A stretch of 64,000 bases of DNA from UBA2377 sp964525935 (lineage in GTDB: Bacteria > Verrucomicrobiota > Verrucomicrobiia > Opitutales > Opitutaceae), in NCBI GenBank assembly GCA_964525935.1, contig CAZGJZ010000003.1, positions 496,001-560,000 of the forward strand. Reading direction: 5' to 3'. Below, piece by piece: positions 42,284 to 50,106 of this stretch. Every line of letters starts with the position of its first letter. Position 1 is the first letter of the stretch. The notes under the pieces are model-generated. The model was not told where the DNA came from. It was given only the letters and a program-made list of their open reading frames with translations, and made no database searches. The translations under genes and the position numbers were made by a program.

Positions 42284-42305
42284 GGCGGGGTTTGGAAACC
42301 CCGCC
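42284..42305. repeat. Palindrome GGCGGGGTTT-GG-AAACCCCGCC, copy 2
   Basis: A perfect inverted repeat that ends one base before the ruvB stop codon. It is the partner of the copy at 39873-39894 and may terminate ruvB transcription. Confidence 0.75.
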
Positions 42306-43346
42306 CTACAATAGATCGCTCTGCGTGCTGCCGAGGGACTTCAGGCCGATGGCGACGTAGCCCTTCGGTGTGAGGGTGCGGCCTTGGGGGGTGCGCTGGA
42401 GGTAGCCTTCCTGGATGAGGAAGGGTTCGTGCACCTCCTCGAGCGTCTCGGCCTCCTCGCCCACGGCGACGGCGATGGTGCTCATGCCGACGGGGCCGCC
42501 GCCGTAGTTTTCGGCCATGACGCGGAGCATGCGCTTGTCCATTTCGTCGAGGCCGGCGGCATCGATCTCGAGAAGTTCGAGCGCGGCGGCGGCGACGGGT
42601 TGCGTGATTTTGCCCCTGGCGCGTTCCTGCGCGTAGTCGCGGACGAAGTTGATGAGGTTGTTGGCGACACGCGGCGTGCCGCGGGCGCGGGTGGCGATTT
42701 CGCGGGCGCCGCCTTCGTCGATATCGACTTTGAGCAGACCGCAGCTGCGGCGGACGATCCCTTCGAGCGTCGGGTGATCGTAATAATCAAGGCGCGTCTG
42801 GAGCGTGAAGCGGGAGCGGAGCGGGGCGGTGAGCAGGCCGCTGCGGGTCGTGGCGCCGATGAGCGTGAAGCGCGGGATCGAGAGCCGGACGCTGCGCGCG
42901 TTGGGGCCCTGGTCGATCATGATATCGAGGCGGAAGTCTTCCATCGCACTGTAGAGGTATTCCTCGACGGTCTTCGGGATGCGGTGGATCTCGTCGATGA
43001 AGAGGATGTCGCCTTCCTCAAGGTTGGTGAGGAGACCGGCGAGGTCGCCGGCTTTTTCGATGACGGGGCCGGAGGTGACGCGGACGTTGCGGCCGAGTTC
43101 GTTGCCGAGGATGAACGCGAGGGTGGTCTTGCCGAGGCCGGGCGGGCCGCTGAGGAGGATGTGGTTGAGCGCCTCGCCGCGTTTCTTGGCGGCGCCGACC
43201 ATGACTTGCAGGCGCTCGACGGTCTTGAGCTGGCCGGTGAAATCGCCGAACGACAGCGGGCGCAACGCGGCCTCGGCGGGCGACACGGGTGCCGCGAGTG
43301 TGTTGGCGAGGAAGTCAGTGCCCTTCGCCGGCGAAGACGCCGGCAT
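42306..43346 (-). CDS. ruvB: Holliday-junction branch-migration ATPase RuvB
   Basis: This 346-residue AAA+ ATPase drives branch migration with RuvA during recombination. Walker A is GPPGLGKTT, Walker B is LFIDEIHR, sensor regions include GATTRSGLLTAPLRSRF, and the winged-helix end has EPFLIQEGYLQRTPQGR. ATG at 43346 is preferred: the in-frame upstream part (SKIENQKSK) is encoded by an intergenic repeat. ruvA and ruvC are not in the window. Confidence 0.95.
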   Translation of the reverse strand: MPASSPAKGTDFLANTLAAPVSPAEAALRPLSFGDFTGQLKTVERLQVMVGAAKKRGEALNHILLSGPPGLGKTTLAFILGNELGRNVRVTSGPVIEKAGDLAGLLTNLEEGDILFIDEIHRIPKTVEEYLYSAMEDFRLDIMIDQGPNARSVRLSIPRFTLIGATTRSGLLTAPLRSRFTLQTRLDYYDHPTLEGIVRRSCGLLKVDIDEGGAREIATRARGTPRVANNLINFVRDYAQERARGKITQPVAAAALELLEIDAAGLDEMDKRMLRVMAENYGGGPVGMSTIAVAVGEEAETLEEVHEPFLIQEGYLQRTPQGRTLTPKGYVAIGLKSLGSTQSDLL

Positions 43347-43478
43347 TTTCGATTTTTGATTTTCGATTTTCGATTGGGACACGGGCAAAGCGGCAAACGG
43401 TTTAACTGTAGATTACACGGATGAACACGGAGAAGGTGAGACCGAAATCGAAATTAGAAATTCCAAAATCGAAAATTC
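43346..43478. repeat. Inverted repeat of AT-rich ATCGAAAAT units
   Basis: A left arm at 43346-43375 (TTTTCGATTTTTGATTTTCG...) and a right arm at about 43444-43478 (AAATCG...AAAATCGAAAATTCG) fill the gap between ruvB and murA. The arms extend ORFs falsely at both ends. Confidence 0.7.
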
Positions 43479-43480
43479 GC

Positions 43481-44770
43481 TCATTTCCATTCGACCTCGG
43501 CGCCGAGGCTGCGGAGGTTTTCGACGAAGTTGGGGTGGGCGCGCTTGATGGTGTCGGCATTCTTCACGACGCTGCGGCCGGGGATGGCGGCGGCGACCAT
43601 GTAGAGCGCGACGGCGGCGCGGATGATGTAGGGCGCCTCGACGGTGGCGGGGCGGAGCGGACGGTCGCCGAAGATGATGACGCGGTGCGGGTCGCTCACG
43701 ACGACGTGTGCGCCGAACTTCACGAGCTCAGGCATCCAGGTGAAGCCGCCTTCGTAGACCTTGTTCCAAAACATCATCGTGCCCTTGGCGCGGACGGAGA
43801 GCGCGAGCATGCAGGGCAACAGATCGACGGGGAAATACGGCCAGGGCGCGGCCTCGATCCGCGGGAGGAGATTGGTCGTGAAAGGCTGCTCGACGACGAG
43901 GGACTGGTTTTTGCGGACGATGGCGGTGTCGCCGCTGTGCTCGATCTGCACGCCGAGCTTGTTGAAGGCGCGGCCCATCAGGTCGAAGTGATGGGGCAGG
44001 GAGTTTTTGACGCGAACCTCGCCGCCGGTGATGGCGCCGAGGGCCAGGAAGGTGACGACTTCGTGGTGGTCGGAGTTGATCGTGAACGTGCCGCCCTTGA
44101 GCGATTTCACGCCGGTGACGGTGAGCTGGCTGGTGCCGAGGCCGGCGATCTTGGCGCCCATGCCGACGAGGATGGTGCAGAGATCCTGCACGTGCGGTTC
44201 GCTGGCGGCGTTGATGAGGACGGACTCGCCGTCGGCGAGCGCGGCGGCCATCGCGAAATTTTCCGTGGCGGTGACGGACATGTAGTCGGGCCAGTGACGG
44301 GCGCCGCGGAAGCGACCCTTGAGCGCGAGGGTGAGGTCGCCGTTGCGCGAGATGCGGGCGCCGAGCTTCTCGAGGATCTCGAGGTGCGGGTCGAGTTCGC
44401 GGATGCCGAGGGAGCAACCCTTGGCGTTGGTGGGGATGGCGATTTTCTTCATCCGCTGGAGGAGCGGGGCGAAGAGGAGCACGGCGGAGCGCATGCCGGC
44501 GGGGAGTTCGCCGTTCATGCGGCGGGCGTCGAAGGAGGAGTGGTCAACGTCGAGCCGGCCGGTGGCGCGGTTCCACGAGACGTGCGAGCCCTGCTCGCTG
44601 AAGAAGGTCACGAGCTTCTCGACGTCGGTGATATTGGGGACATTGAGCAGCGTGATCTTGGCGTCGGTGAGCAACGTGGCGCAGAGGATGGGCAGCGCGG
44701 AGTTTTTGTTGCCGGACGGAGTGATCGTGCCGGAGAGGGGCTTGCCGCCGTTGACGATGAGATCGGCCAT
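43481..44770 (-). CDS. murA: UDP-N-acetylglucosamine 1-carboxyvinyltransferase
   Basis: This 429-residue enzyme adds enolpyruvate from PEP to UDP-GlcNAc, the first step of peptidoglycan synthesis. The N-terminus IVNGGKPLSGTITPSGNKNSALP holds the usual Lys/Asn pair. The Cys of the active-site loop is in NAKGCSLGIRELDPH. Further landmarks are SVTATENFAMAA and PYIIRAAVALYMVAA. The Cys suggests fosfomycin sensitivity as in most MurA enzymes, which is inference. It is on the minus strand between ruvB and a disordered protein gene. Confidence 0.92.
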   Translation of the reverse strand: MADLIVNGGKPLSGTITPSGNKNSALPILCATLLTDAKITLLNVPNITDVEKLVTFFSEQGSHVSWNRATGRLDVDHSSFDARRMNGELPAGMRSAVLLFAPLLQRMKKIAIPTNAKGCSLGIRELDPHLEILEKLGARISRNGDLTLALKGRFRGARHWPDYMSVTATENFAMAAALADGESVLINAASEPHVQDLCTILVGMGAKIAGLGTSQLTVTGVKSLKGGTFTINSDHHEVVTFLALGAITGGEVRVKNSLPHHFDLMGRAFNKLGVQIEHSGDTAIVRKNQSLVVEQPFTTNLLPRIEAAPWPYFPVDLLPCMLALSVRAKGTMMFWNKVYEGGFTWMPELVKFGAHVVVSDPHRVIIFGDRPLRPATVEAPYIIRAAVALYMVAAAIPGRSVVKNADTIKRAHPNFVENLRSLGAEVEWK

Positions 44771-44776
44771 CTGAAG

Positions 44777-44807
44777 GAGTTGAGAGTTGAGGGCTGAGAG
44801 TTGGGAG
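44777..44807. repeat. GTTGAG-family intergenic repeat
   Basis: GAGTTGAGAGTTGAGGG then CTGAGAGTTGGGAG lies in the gap upstream of murA. Related copies are at 21206-21234 (inside the oxidase gene) and 51190-51220. Confidence 0.65.
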
Positions 44808-44822
44808 CCCCGGTCGGAGCAC

Positions 44823-44852
44823 GAAAAAGGCGTTCGCCGGAGCGAACGCCTT
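44823..44852 (-). terminator. Rho-independent terminator of the disordered-protein gene
   Basis: On the minus strand, AAGGCGTTCG pairs with CGAACGCCTT around a six-base loop, followed by a T-run. It ends transcription from the gene at 44902-46050 before murA. Confidence 0.85.
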
Positions 44853-44901
44853 GAACGTGGGTCGCGCGTCAGACGCGGACAAGTTTTTAGTGGAGCGGCG
44901 A

Positions 44902-46050
44902 TCAGATCGCGCCGCCACCCTGCTGACCGTCGGGGCGCGGATCGCGGCCACCGCGATCACCACCGCCACCACGATCGTCGCGGAAGCGTCCACGACCACC
45001 GCGACGACGACGGCCTTCGCCACCGCCGCGATGCTCGCCACCCTCGTGGCGGGATTCGCCGCCGTGCGAGTGATGACCGCCTTCGGACGAGCCGCCCTCG
45101 CGGGACTGGCCGTCGCGCGGGCCGTTGTAATTCGGGTTGCGACCGCGGCCGCCGCGATGACGGCGGCGTCCGTGGTGCTCGCCACCTTCGCGATCGCGAC
45201 CGTGACCGTGGCGGTGTTCGCCGTGGCCGGACTCGGCCGGAGCGGCGGGCTTGATGCCGAAGAGACCTTTCAGCCAGGCGATGAAACCGCCGGACTGGGC
45301 GGGAGCGGCCGCCTGCGCGGGGCGGTCGTCGCGGCGCGGGCGCGGCTGGGAGTGGCGGGCCTGCTGCTCGGCCTCGACATCGCGCGGGTCGCGCGGCTGG
45401 CGGGCGAAGTTGGCTTCACGCTGCTCGCGGGGATCGCGGGGCTGCGCGGGACGCTGGCCGCCGTGGCGCTCGGGGCGGAAGGTCGGGCGGTCGTCGCGGC
45501 GCGGCTGGCCGCCGGCGGATTCCCAGCTTTGGGCGGGGCGCTTGATTTCCTCGGGAGGCAGAATCTTGAGCTCAGCCTTTTCCTCGGCGACGGGGTCGGC
45601 GGGGCGCTCGGCGCGTTCGCCCTTGAAGGGGAACAGCTCGGGCGCGGCCGGAGCGGGCGTCGAGTCGACGACAGCGGCGGGGGCGCTTTCCTGGGCGGCG
45701 ACGGGAGCGGGCGTGCTGACAGGGGCGGCCTGCGGGGCAGGCTCGTTGACGACGGGCTCAGGGCGAGCCGGGGACGGCACCGACGTTTCGCCGGTGAACG
45801 GGTTCTTATACTCGCTCTTCGAGGTGATGATCTCGACGGAGCTGGGCTGATAGCCGCTCGCAGTGGCGGGGGCCGCGGAGGCAGCGGGGCTGGGGCGCTT
45901 GGCTTTGCCGCGGGCGAGACCGGAGCCGCGGGCGGTGCCGAACGCGCCAAAGGGCTGCGTTGCGGCGGGGGCGGCGACGCTGGGTGCCGCGCTGACCGTC
46001 TCGGCGGGGGCTACGGGAGCCGTCGCGCCGGACGTTACTGGATCTGACAT
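44902..46050 (-). CDS. Disordered Ala/Pro and RGG/His-rich protein
   Basis: This 382-residue protein is almost entirely low-complexity. The first half is Ala/Pro/Ser-rich. The second half is Arg/Asp-rich then Gly/Arg/His-rich, with many RGG-like units (GRRRRGGRGRFRDDRGG) and HGHG clusters. One short amphipathic helix is visible (GFIAWLKGLFGIKP). The composition suggests RNA or nucleic-acid binding, as with RGG proteins, but no known domain is present. It has its own terminator at 44823-44852 and is divergent from the dUTPase gene. Confidence 0.7.
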   Translation of the reverse strand: MSDPVTSGATAPVAPAETVSAAPSVAAPAATQPFGAFGTARGSGLARGKAKRPSPAASAAPATASGYQPSSVEIITSKSEYKNPFTGETSVPSPARPEPVVNEPAPQAAPVSTPAPVAAQESAPAAVVDSTPAPAAPELFPFKGERAERPADPVAEEKAELKILPPEEIKRPAQSWESAGGQPRRDDRPTFRPERHGGQRPAQPRDPREQREANFARQPRDPRDVEAEQQARHSQPRPRRDDRPAQAAAPAQSGGFIAWLKGLFGIKPAAPAESGHGEHRHGHGRDREGGEHHGRRRHRGGRGRNPNYNGPRDGQSREGGSSEGGHHSHGGESRHEGGEHRGGGEGRRRRGGRGRFRDDRGGGGDRGGRDPRPDGQQGGGAI

Positions 46051-46364
46051 GGTTGTATTTGTTTTTGTTTGGATAAGGCGCTCATCCCGCGAGGCGGGAG
46101 GCGGCCGTGGTTGCTATGACTGGCGGAGTGCGGGAAACGCGCTCGACGCCGACCATAAGGAAGCAACATCGCCCGCAGGCTTCCGAGGGGCAACTGCAAA
46201 TTCCGGCGCGCTGCGGCTGGCGGCCCGGGGAAAGCGGGCAACCCCTTGATGCGGAGGCACACAAGCAGGGTCCGGGGGCCGCGCAGCGGCCGAAAAAAGG
46301 CCGCGGGCGCCGGTGGCGAAGGCGGGGCTTGCCACGCTTGCACGGGCTTTGCAGCGTCGGGCGC
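46051..46364. other. 314-bp divergent intergenic region
   Basis: This gap separates the disordered-protein gene (-) from the dUTPase gene (+) and should hold both promoters. It contains a hairpin, GCGGCC-GAAAAAA-GGCCGC, at 46286-46304. I see no gene or RNA signature in it. Confidence 0.5.
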
Positions 46365-46736
46365 ATGGACAAGCTCGAAGAAATTTTCCGCATGCAGAAC
46401 GCGCTTAACCAGCGCATTGGCGTGAATCTCCCGCCGCCGACCGACGAGGAAAAAGCCAAGTGGATCCTCAACTATACGCGCGCGATGCAGCAGGAAACCG
46501 CCGAGCTGATCGACAGCGTGCCGTGGAAGTGGTGGGCGAAATACCAGAAGTTCGACGAGCAAAACGCCAAGGTCGAGGTCGTGGACCTGTTTCACTTTCT
46601 CGTGTCGCTCGCGCAGACGCTCGGCATGACGGCCGACGATGTTTACCAGGCCTACCTCAAGAAGAACCAGGTGAACCACCAGCGCCAGGACAGCGGCTAC
46701 GTCAAAAAGGACGAGGCCGACTCGAAGCACATTTGA
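46365..46736 (+). CDS. Dimeric all-alpha dUTP diphosphatase
   Basis: This 123-residue protein belongs to the MazG-like all-alpha NTP pyrophosphatases, dUTPase_2 type, which split dUTP to dUMP and keep uracil out of DNA. The metal-binding pattern is QQETAELIDSVPWKWW then KVEVVDLFHFLVS, giving the E-x2-E/E-x2-D arrangement. ATG at 46365 gives a start with LEEIFRMQNALNQRIG, typical of the family; the upstream frame is not protein-like. Confidence 0.85.
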   Translation: MDKLEEIFRMQNALNQRIGVNLPPPTDEEKAKWILNYTRAMQQETAELIDSVPWKWWAKYQKFDEQNAKVEVVDLFHFLVSLAQTLGMTADDVYQAYLKKNQVNHQRQDSGYVKKDEADSKHI

Positions 46737-46803
46737 GCCTTCGGGCTTGGCAATCGCCGCGATGTGAAGCGCTCCGCTTGTCGCCGATCAAAGCGCTGCA
46801 TTC

Positions 46804-47523
46804 ATGAACATAGGTTTCCTGCTCTATCCCAAGCTGACGCTGCTGGATTTGGTGGGACCGCATGAAGTGTTCCTTCGGGTGCCCGAGGCGAGGATTCATT
46901 GGGTTTGGAAAAACCGGGAGTTGGTCGCATGCAGCCGGCAGATGGTGCAGCCCTCCGTCACGTTTGCCGATTGTCCGCAGATCGACGTGCTGTGCGTCCC
47001 GGGTGGAGCCGGGCAGGTGGAGTTGATGGAAGACGAGGAAACACTGCTTTTTTTGCGTGGGCAGGCGGCGCGGGCGCAATGGGTCACTTCGGTTTGCACG
47101 GGTTCGCTGGTTTTGGCCGCGGCCGGGTTGCTGACCGGTTACCGTGCAGCGTGTCATTGGGCATCGCTCGACCAGCTGGCGCTTTTCGGTGCGATCCCGG
47201 TGGATGAGCGGGTGGTGATCGATCGCAATCGGGTGACAGGTGGTGGCGTCACCGCGGGGATTGATTTCGCACTGAGCCTGGTGGCGCAGATCAAGGGCGA
47301 GGAAACGGCCAGAGAAATCCAGCTCGGCATCGAATATGATCCCATGCCGCCCTTCCCGGGCGGATCGCCGCGCACGGCCAGCCGGGAACTGGTGGGACAG
47401 GTGAAAGCCCAGATGGCGGCGTTTCTTGAACAACGCCGGCGGGTCAGCGAACGGGCGGCCGCGATGCTAAAACGATTAGGCGGGCCGGCGACCCACGCCC
47501 GGCCAAAAGACTTCAGCGCGTGA
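46804..47523 (+). CDS. DJ-1/PfpI-family protein, isonitrile hydratase-like
   Basis: This 239-residue class I glutamine amidotransferase-like protein has the nucleophile Cys in VTSVCTGSLVLAAAGLL and the acidic residue near LDLVGPHEVF. Members include isonitrile hydratase and regulators; the length and GGGVTAGIDFAL segment fit the InhA-like group. A C-terminal helical extension (LEQRRRVSERAAAML) follows. It ends 11 bp past the start of the overlapping convergent gene. The actual reaction is uncertain. Confidence 0.8.
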   Translation: MNIGFLLYPKLTLLDLVGPHEVFLRVPEARIHWVWKNRELVACSRQMVQPSVTFADCPQIDVLCVPGGAGQVELMEDEETLLFLRGQAARAQWVTSVCTGSLVLAAAGLLTGYRAACHWASLDQLALFGAIPVDERVVIDRNRVTGGGVTAGIDFALSLVAQIKGEETAREIQLGIEYDPMPPFPGGSPRTASRELVGQVKAQMAAFLEQRRRVSERAAAMLKRLGGPATHARPKDFSA

Positions 47524-47974
47524 CGACGAAGGCGGCGGTCACATCGACGGCCGTCTGGCCCTGCTCGATGACGCGGGCGCGAAGCTTGAGCTTGGCCTTG
47601 CCGTAGCGGGCGAGTGCTTCCTTGAACTCGGCGATGGCCGCTTGCGCGGGACGCTCGCAGATCGCGCGGAGATCGCCGATCACCGGCTTGCGGTAGGCGG
47701 CGCGGCTTTCCTTCACGACGATGCGCCATTCGGATTTTTCCGCGCCCTTTTCATTCTTCATCAGCTCCCAGACGACGCCGTAGCCGGCGAGCGTGGCGAT
47801 GGAAACGAGGCTGCCGCCAAACGCCGTGTTGAGCGAATTTTTGTTCTGCTCCTTCGGGGCGGTGAGAGTGAGCGCGCGCTCGTCACTGACCTCCACGCCG
47901 ACGCCCATCGCCTTCGCGAGCGGGATCATCTCGTGAAGGAACAGTTCGAACGCGGGGATCTTGACGGACTTCAT
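47513..47974 (-). CDS. YiiD C-terminal-like thioesterase (hotdog fold)
   Basis: This 153-residue protein matches the hotdog-fold YiiD_C family: EVSDERALTLTAPKEQNKNSLNTAFGGSLVSIATLAGYG is the family core. Substrate and role are unknown. ATG at 47974 gives the conserved start. Its last 11 bp overlap the 3' end of the DJ-1/PfpI gene on the other strand. Confidence 0.8.
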   Translation of the reverse strand: MKSVKIPAFELFLHEMIPLAKAMGVGVEVSDERALTLTAPKEQNKNSLNTAFGGSLVSIATLAGYGVVWELMKNEKGAEKSEWRIVVKESRAAYRKPVIGDLRAICERPAQAAIAEFKEALARYGKAKLKLRARVIEQGQTAVDVTAAFVVTR

Positions 47975-48082
47975 CGGCGCGGACGTTGCATGAAAATATC
48001 CCACGCGTCAAAGCCCGCGCAGCACAATCGCGCAACGCCCGCGATTTGACCCGGCGCCGCACTTCGTTTCACATGGGGAGCG

Positions 48083-48559
48083 ATGATTTCCACCGGCCAA
48101 AAACTCCCGCTCGGGTTCAAGTTGAAGGTATTGCAAGGGGATGAGGAAAAGGAGGTTAAGTTCGGCGAACTGCTGACCAAGCCCACCATCGTCTCGGTCT
48201 ATATGCGCAATAACACCGGCGGGTGCGACCGGCAGAACGACAGCCTGGCAAAACAGGCCAAAGCGTTCGCCAAGGCGGGATTCAACCTCGTCGCCGTGAG
48301 TCGCGACACGATCAGCTCGCACCGGAAATATGCGGCGAAGAAGGGTATCACCTACACGCTTGCGAGCGATCCGGCGGATCGTTTTGCGCAGGCGGCCGAC
48401 TCGGTGATCGAGAAATCCATGTATGGCCGGAAGTTTTTCGGCCCGGCCCGCGCGGCCTATGTGGTCGCACCGGACGGCACCGTGCTCGCGGTGATTCCGA
48501 AAGTGGATACGGCGGATCATGCGGGACAATTGCAGGCTGTGCTGGCGGCGTTGAAGTGA
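48083..48559 (+). CDS. BCP/AhpC-like peroxiredoxin
   Basis: This 158-residue thioredoxin-fold peroxidase has a peroxidatic Cys in RNNTGGCDRQND (family pattern T-x-GC). It also carries VAVSRDTISSHRKYAAKKGITYTLASDP, as in the bacterioferritin comigratory protein group. It reduces peroxides with thiol partners. The YkgJ-like gene starts at its stop or just after it. Confidence 0.88.
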   Translation: MISTGQKLPLGFKLKVLQGDEEKEVKFGELLTKPTIVSVYMRNNTGGCDRQNDSLAKQAKAFAKAGFNLVAVSRDTISSHRKYAAKKGITYTLASDPADRFAQAADSVIEKSMYGRKFFGPARAAYVVAPDGTVLAVIPKVDTADHAGQLQAVLAALK

Positions 48560-48567
48560 GCGCGCGC

Positions 48568-48822
48568 ATGAACTGCCGGGCAAACTGTGGCGCGTGTTGC
48601 ATCGCGCCTTCGATCTCGTCGCCGATCCCCGGGATGCCGCACGGCAAGCCGGCGGGGATTCCCTGCGTGCAATTGCTGGCGGATTTTGGCTGTGCGCTTT
48701 TTGGCAAACCCGAGCGGCCGGCGGTGTGCGCGAGTTTGCGGCCGACGCAGGAAATGTGCGGACCGGGCCGGGCCGAAGCGCTGGCGTTCCTGACCAAACT
48801 TGAACGGGCGACGCAAAGCTAG
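48568..48822 (+). CDS. YkgJ-family Cys-cluster protein
   Basis: This 84-residue protein has eight or so cysteines: MNCRANCGACC at the start and ADFGCALF, AVCASL and EMCGPG later, the layout of the YkgJ (zinc or iron chelating) family. A GTG at 48556 would overlap the peroxiredoxin stop as GTGA and add four residues; ATG at 48568 is listed. Function is unknown. A likely Fe-S or metal site is inferred from the cysteines. Confidence 0.75.
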   Translation: MNCRANCGACCIAPSISSPIPGMPHGKPAGIPCVQLLADFGCALFGKPERPAVCASLRPTQEMCGPGRAEALAFLTKLERATQS

Positions 48823-49004
48823 GCGCGGCCCAGCTCGCGTTTGGCGAGTTCGAGTGCCCGTTCCAGGTCGCTGATCTGAATGGTGTCGCCGGGCCGCAGT
48901 TTGATGCGGGTGTCCAACTGCCCGCACCACGGATACGCCAGCGGACTATGCGCAGGAACGACGCGGACCGGCGGAAACGTGTGCGTGCTGGTGGAGGAAG
49001 GCAT
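48819..49004 (-). CDS. Small 61-residue hypothetical protein
   Basis: This small ORF encodes LRPGDTIQISDLERALELAKREL at its C-terminus, which looks like a folded helix. Its stop overlaps the YkgJ-like stop on the opposite strand (CTAG). No family recognised. The overlap and protein-like composition are the only support. Confidence 0.4.
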   Translation of the reverse strand: MPSSTSTHTFPPVRVVPAHSPLAYPWCGQLDTRIKLRPGDTIQISDLERALELAKRELGRA

Positions 49005-49145
49005 CTCGGAAAAGAGACCGTTCTAGAGTAAGCCGTAGGAGTTGGCGGTTCCGGTGATAGAATGGAGCTCGGTCGTGTTTCGGGAGTATATGCCGATACG
49101 GCTCGCTATGGATACGTCTTGTATGCAATCTAAAACACAGGTCTG

Positions 49146-50048
49146 ATGCCCTCGAAAAACATGCGAGACTCTGACGATTTATCTTACATCTATCGGGCCG
49201 TGCGCCAGCAGAGAGATAAAGCGTTTCAGACGCTTGACGGTCTATTGCGCGGTATCGGTGCGGACGGAGTGGTTGATTCGCGTGAAATTACCGAACTGCG
49301 GGAATGGTTAGTATCCCATCGTCGTTTGGACAAGGACGCTCCTTTCAGGGAAGTGTTAGATGCTGTCGAGCGTGCGTTGGTCGATGGGAAAATTGATCCT
49401 ACTGAAGTAGACGAAATCCGGTTTGTGTGCTCAAACTGCGCAAGCAGCAGTGCGTATTTCGACGAAATAACTCAGGCAATTCAAAGGCTCCAAGGGTGTT
49501 TGCATGGAGTGATTGCGAACCAGAAGATTAACGAAAAAGAGCTCAATGATATATCCAGTTGGGTCGAAGAAAATTTTCATCTACGCTCTTTATATCCAGT
49601 AACGGAGATTGAAGCGGTGGTTGTAGAGGTGATGCGCGATGGAGTTATTGATGTCGATGAACATGAGCGCCTGATGTGCTTTTTCGAGTGCTTCGTGACA
49701 CCGTCTTCAATTTATTCTGCAGATCGCCGAGTTCCAGCTAAGCTGCCCACTTCGTTCGGTGGTCTTTTTGCTGTAGATCCGATGGTGACCTTTAAGGATA
49801 AGTGTTTTTGTTTTACCGGTATTGCTGAGAAGGGAACGCGTAAAGAATTAGAAGCAGTGGTATATTCGCGTGGCGGTCATTGTGCTGAATCTATTGTCGT
49901 AGATTTAGACTACTTGGTGATCGGCGGTCGCAGTAATCCTTGTTGGGCTTTTTCTACTTATGGCAGAAAAATTGAACGCGTTATGGATATGAGGAAACGT
50001 GGACAAGACGTGCTTATTATCCAGGAGCGCGATTTCTGGGACGCATAA
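49146..50048 (+). CDS. TerB-like plus BRCT protein
   Basis: This 300-residue protein has an all-helical N-terminal region with four acidic loops (GADGVVDSREITEL, DGKIDPTEVDEI, NQKINEKELNDI, DGVIDVDEHERL), like TerB/DUF533-type domains. It ends in a BRCT domain (about 210-300: KCFCFTGIAEKGTRKELE; LDYLVIGGRSNPCWAFSTYGRKIERV). BRCT domains bind DNA nicks or phosphoproteins, as in DNA ligase. Base composition is clearly lower in GC than its neighbours, so it is a likely transfer. The role is unknown; a DNA-repair or defence link is a guess. Confidence 0.7.
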   Translation: MPSKNMRDSDDLSYIYRAVRQQRDKAFQTLDGLLRGIGADGVVDSREITELREWLVSHRRLDKDAPFREVLDAVERALVDGKIDPTEVDEIRFVCSNCASSSAYFDEITQAIQRLQGCLHGVIANQKINEKELNDISSWVEENFHLRSLYPVTEIEAVVVEVMRDGVIDVDEHERLMCFFECFVTPSSIYSADRRVPAKLPTSFGGLFAVDPMVTFKDKCFCFTGIAEKGTRKELEAVVYSRGGHCAESIVVDLDYLVIGGRSNPCWAFSTYGRKIERVMDMRKRGQDVLIIQERDFWDA

Positions 50049-50106
50049 AGTCTGCCTGAATCCAGCGGCTGCTTCCCTTTACGATTGGGAAGTTCATTAA
50101 TTAAAC

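Noticed and set aside
43347..43388. Longer N-terminus for RuvB
   Set aside because: The extra residues (SKIENQKSK) come from an intergenic repeat, not protein-like sequence.
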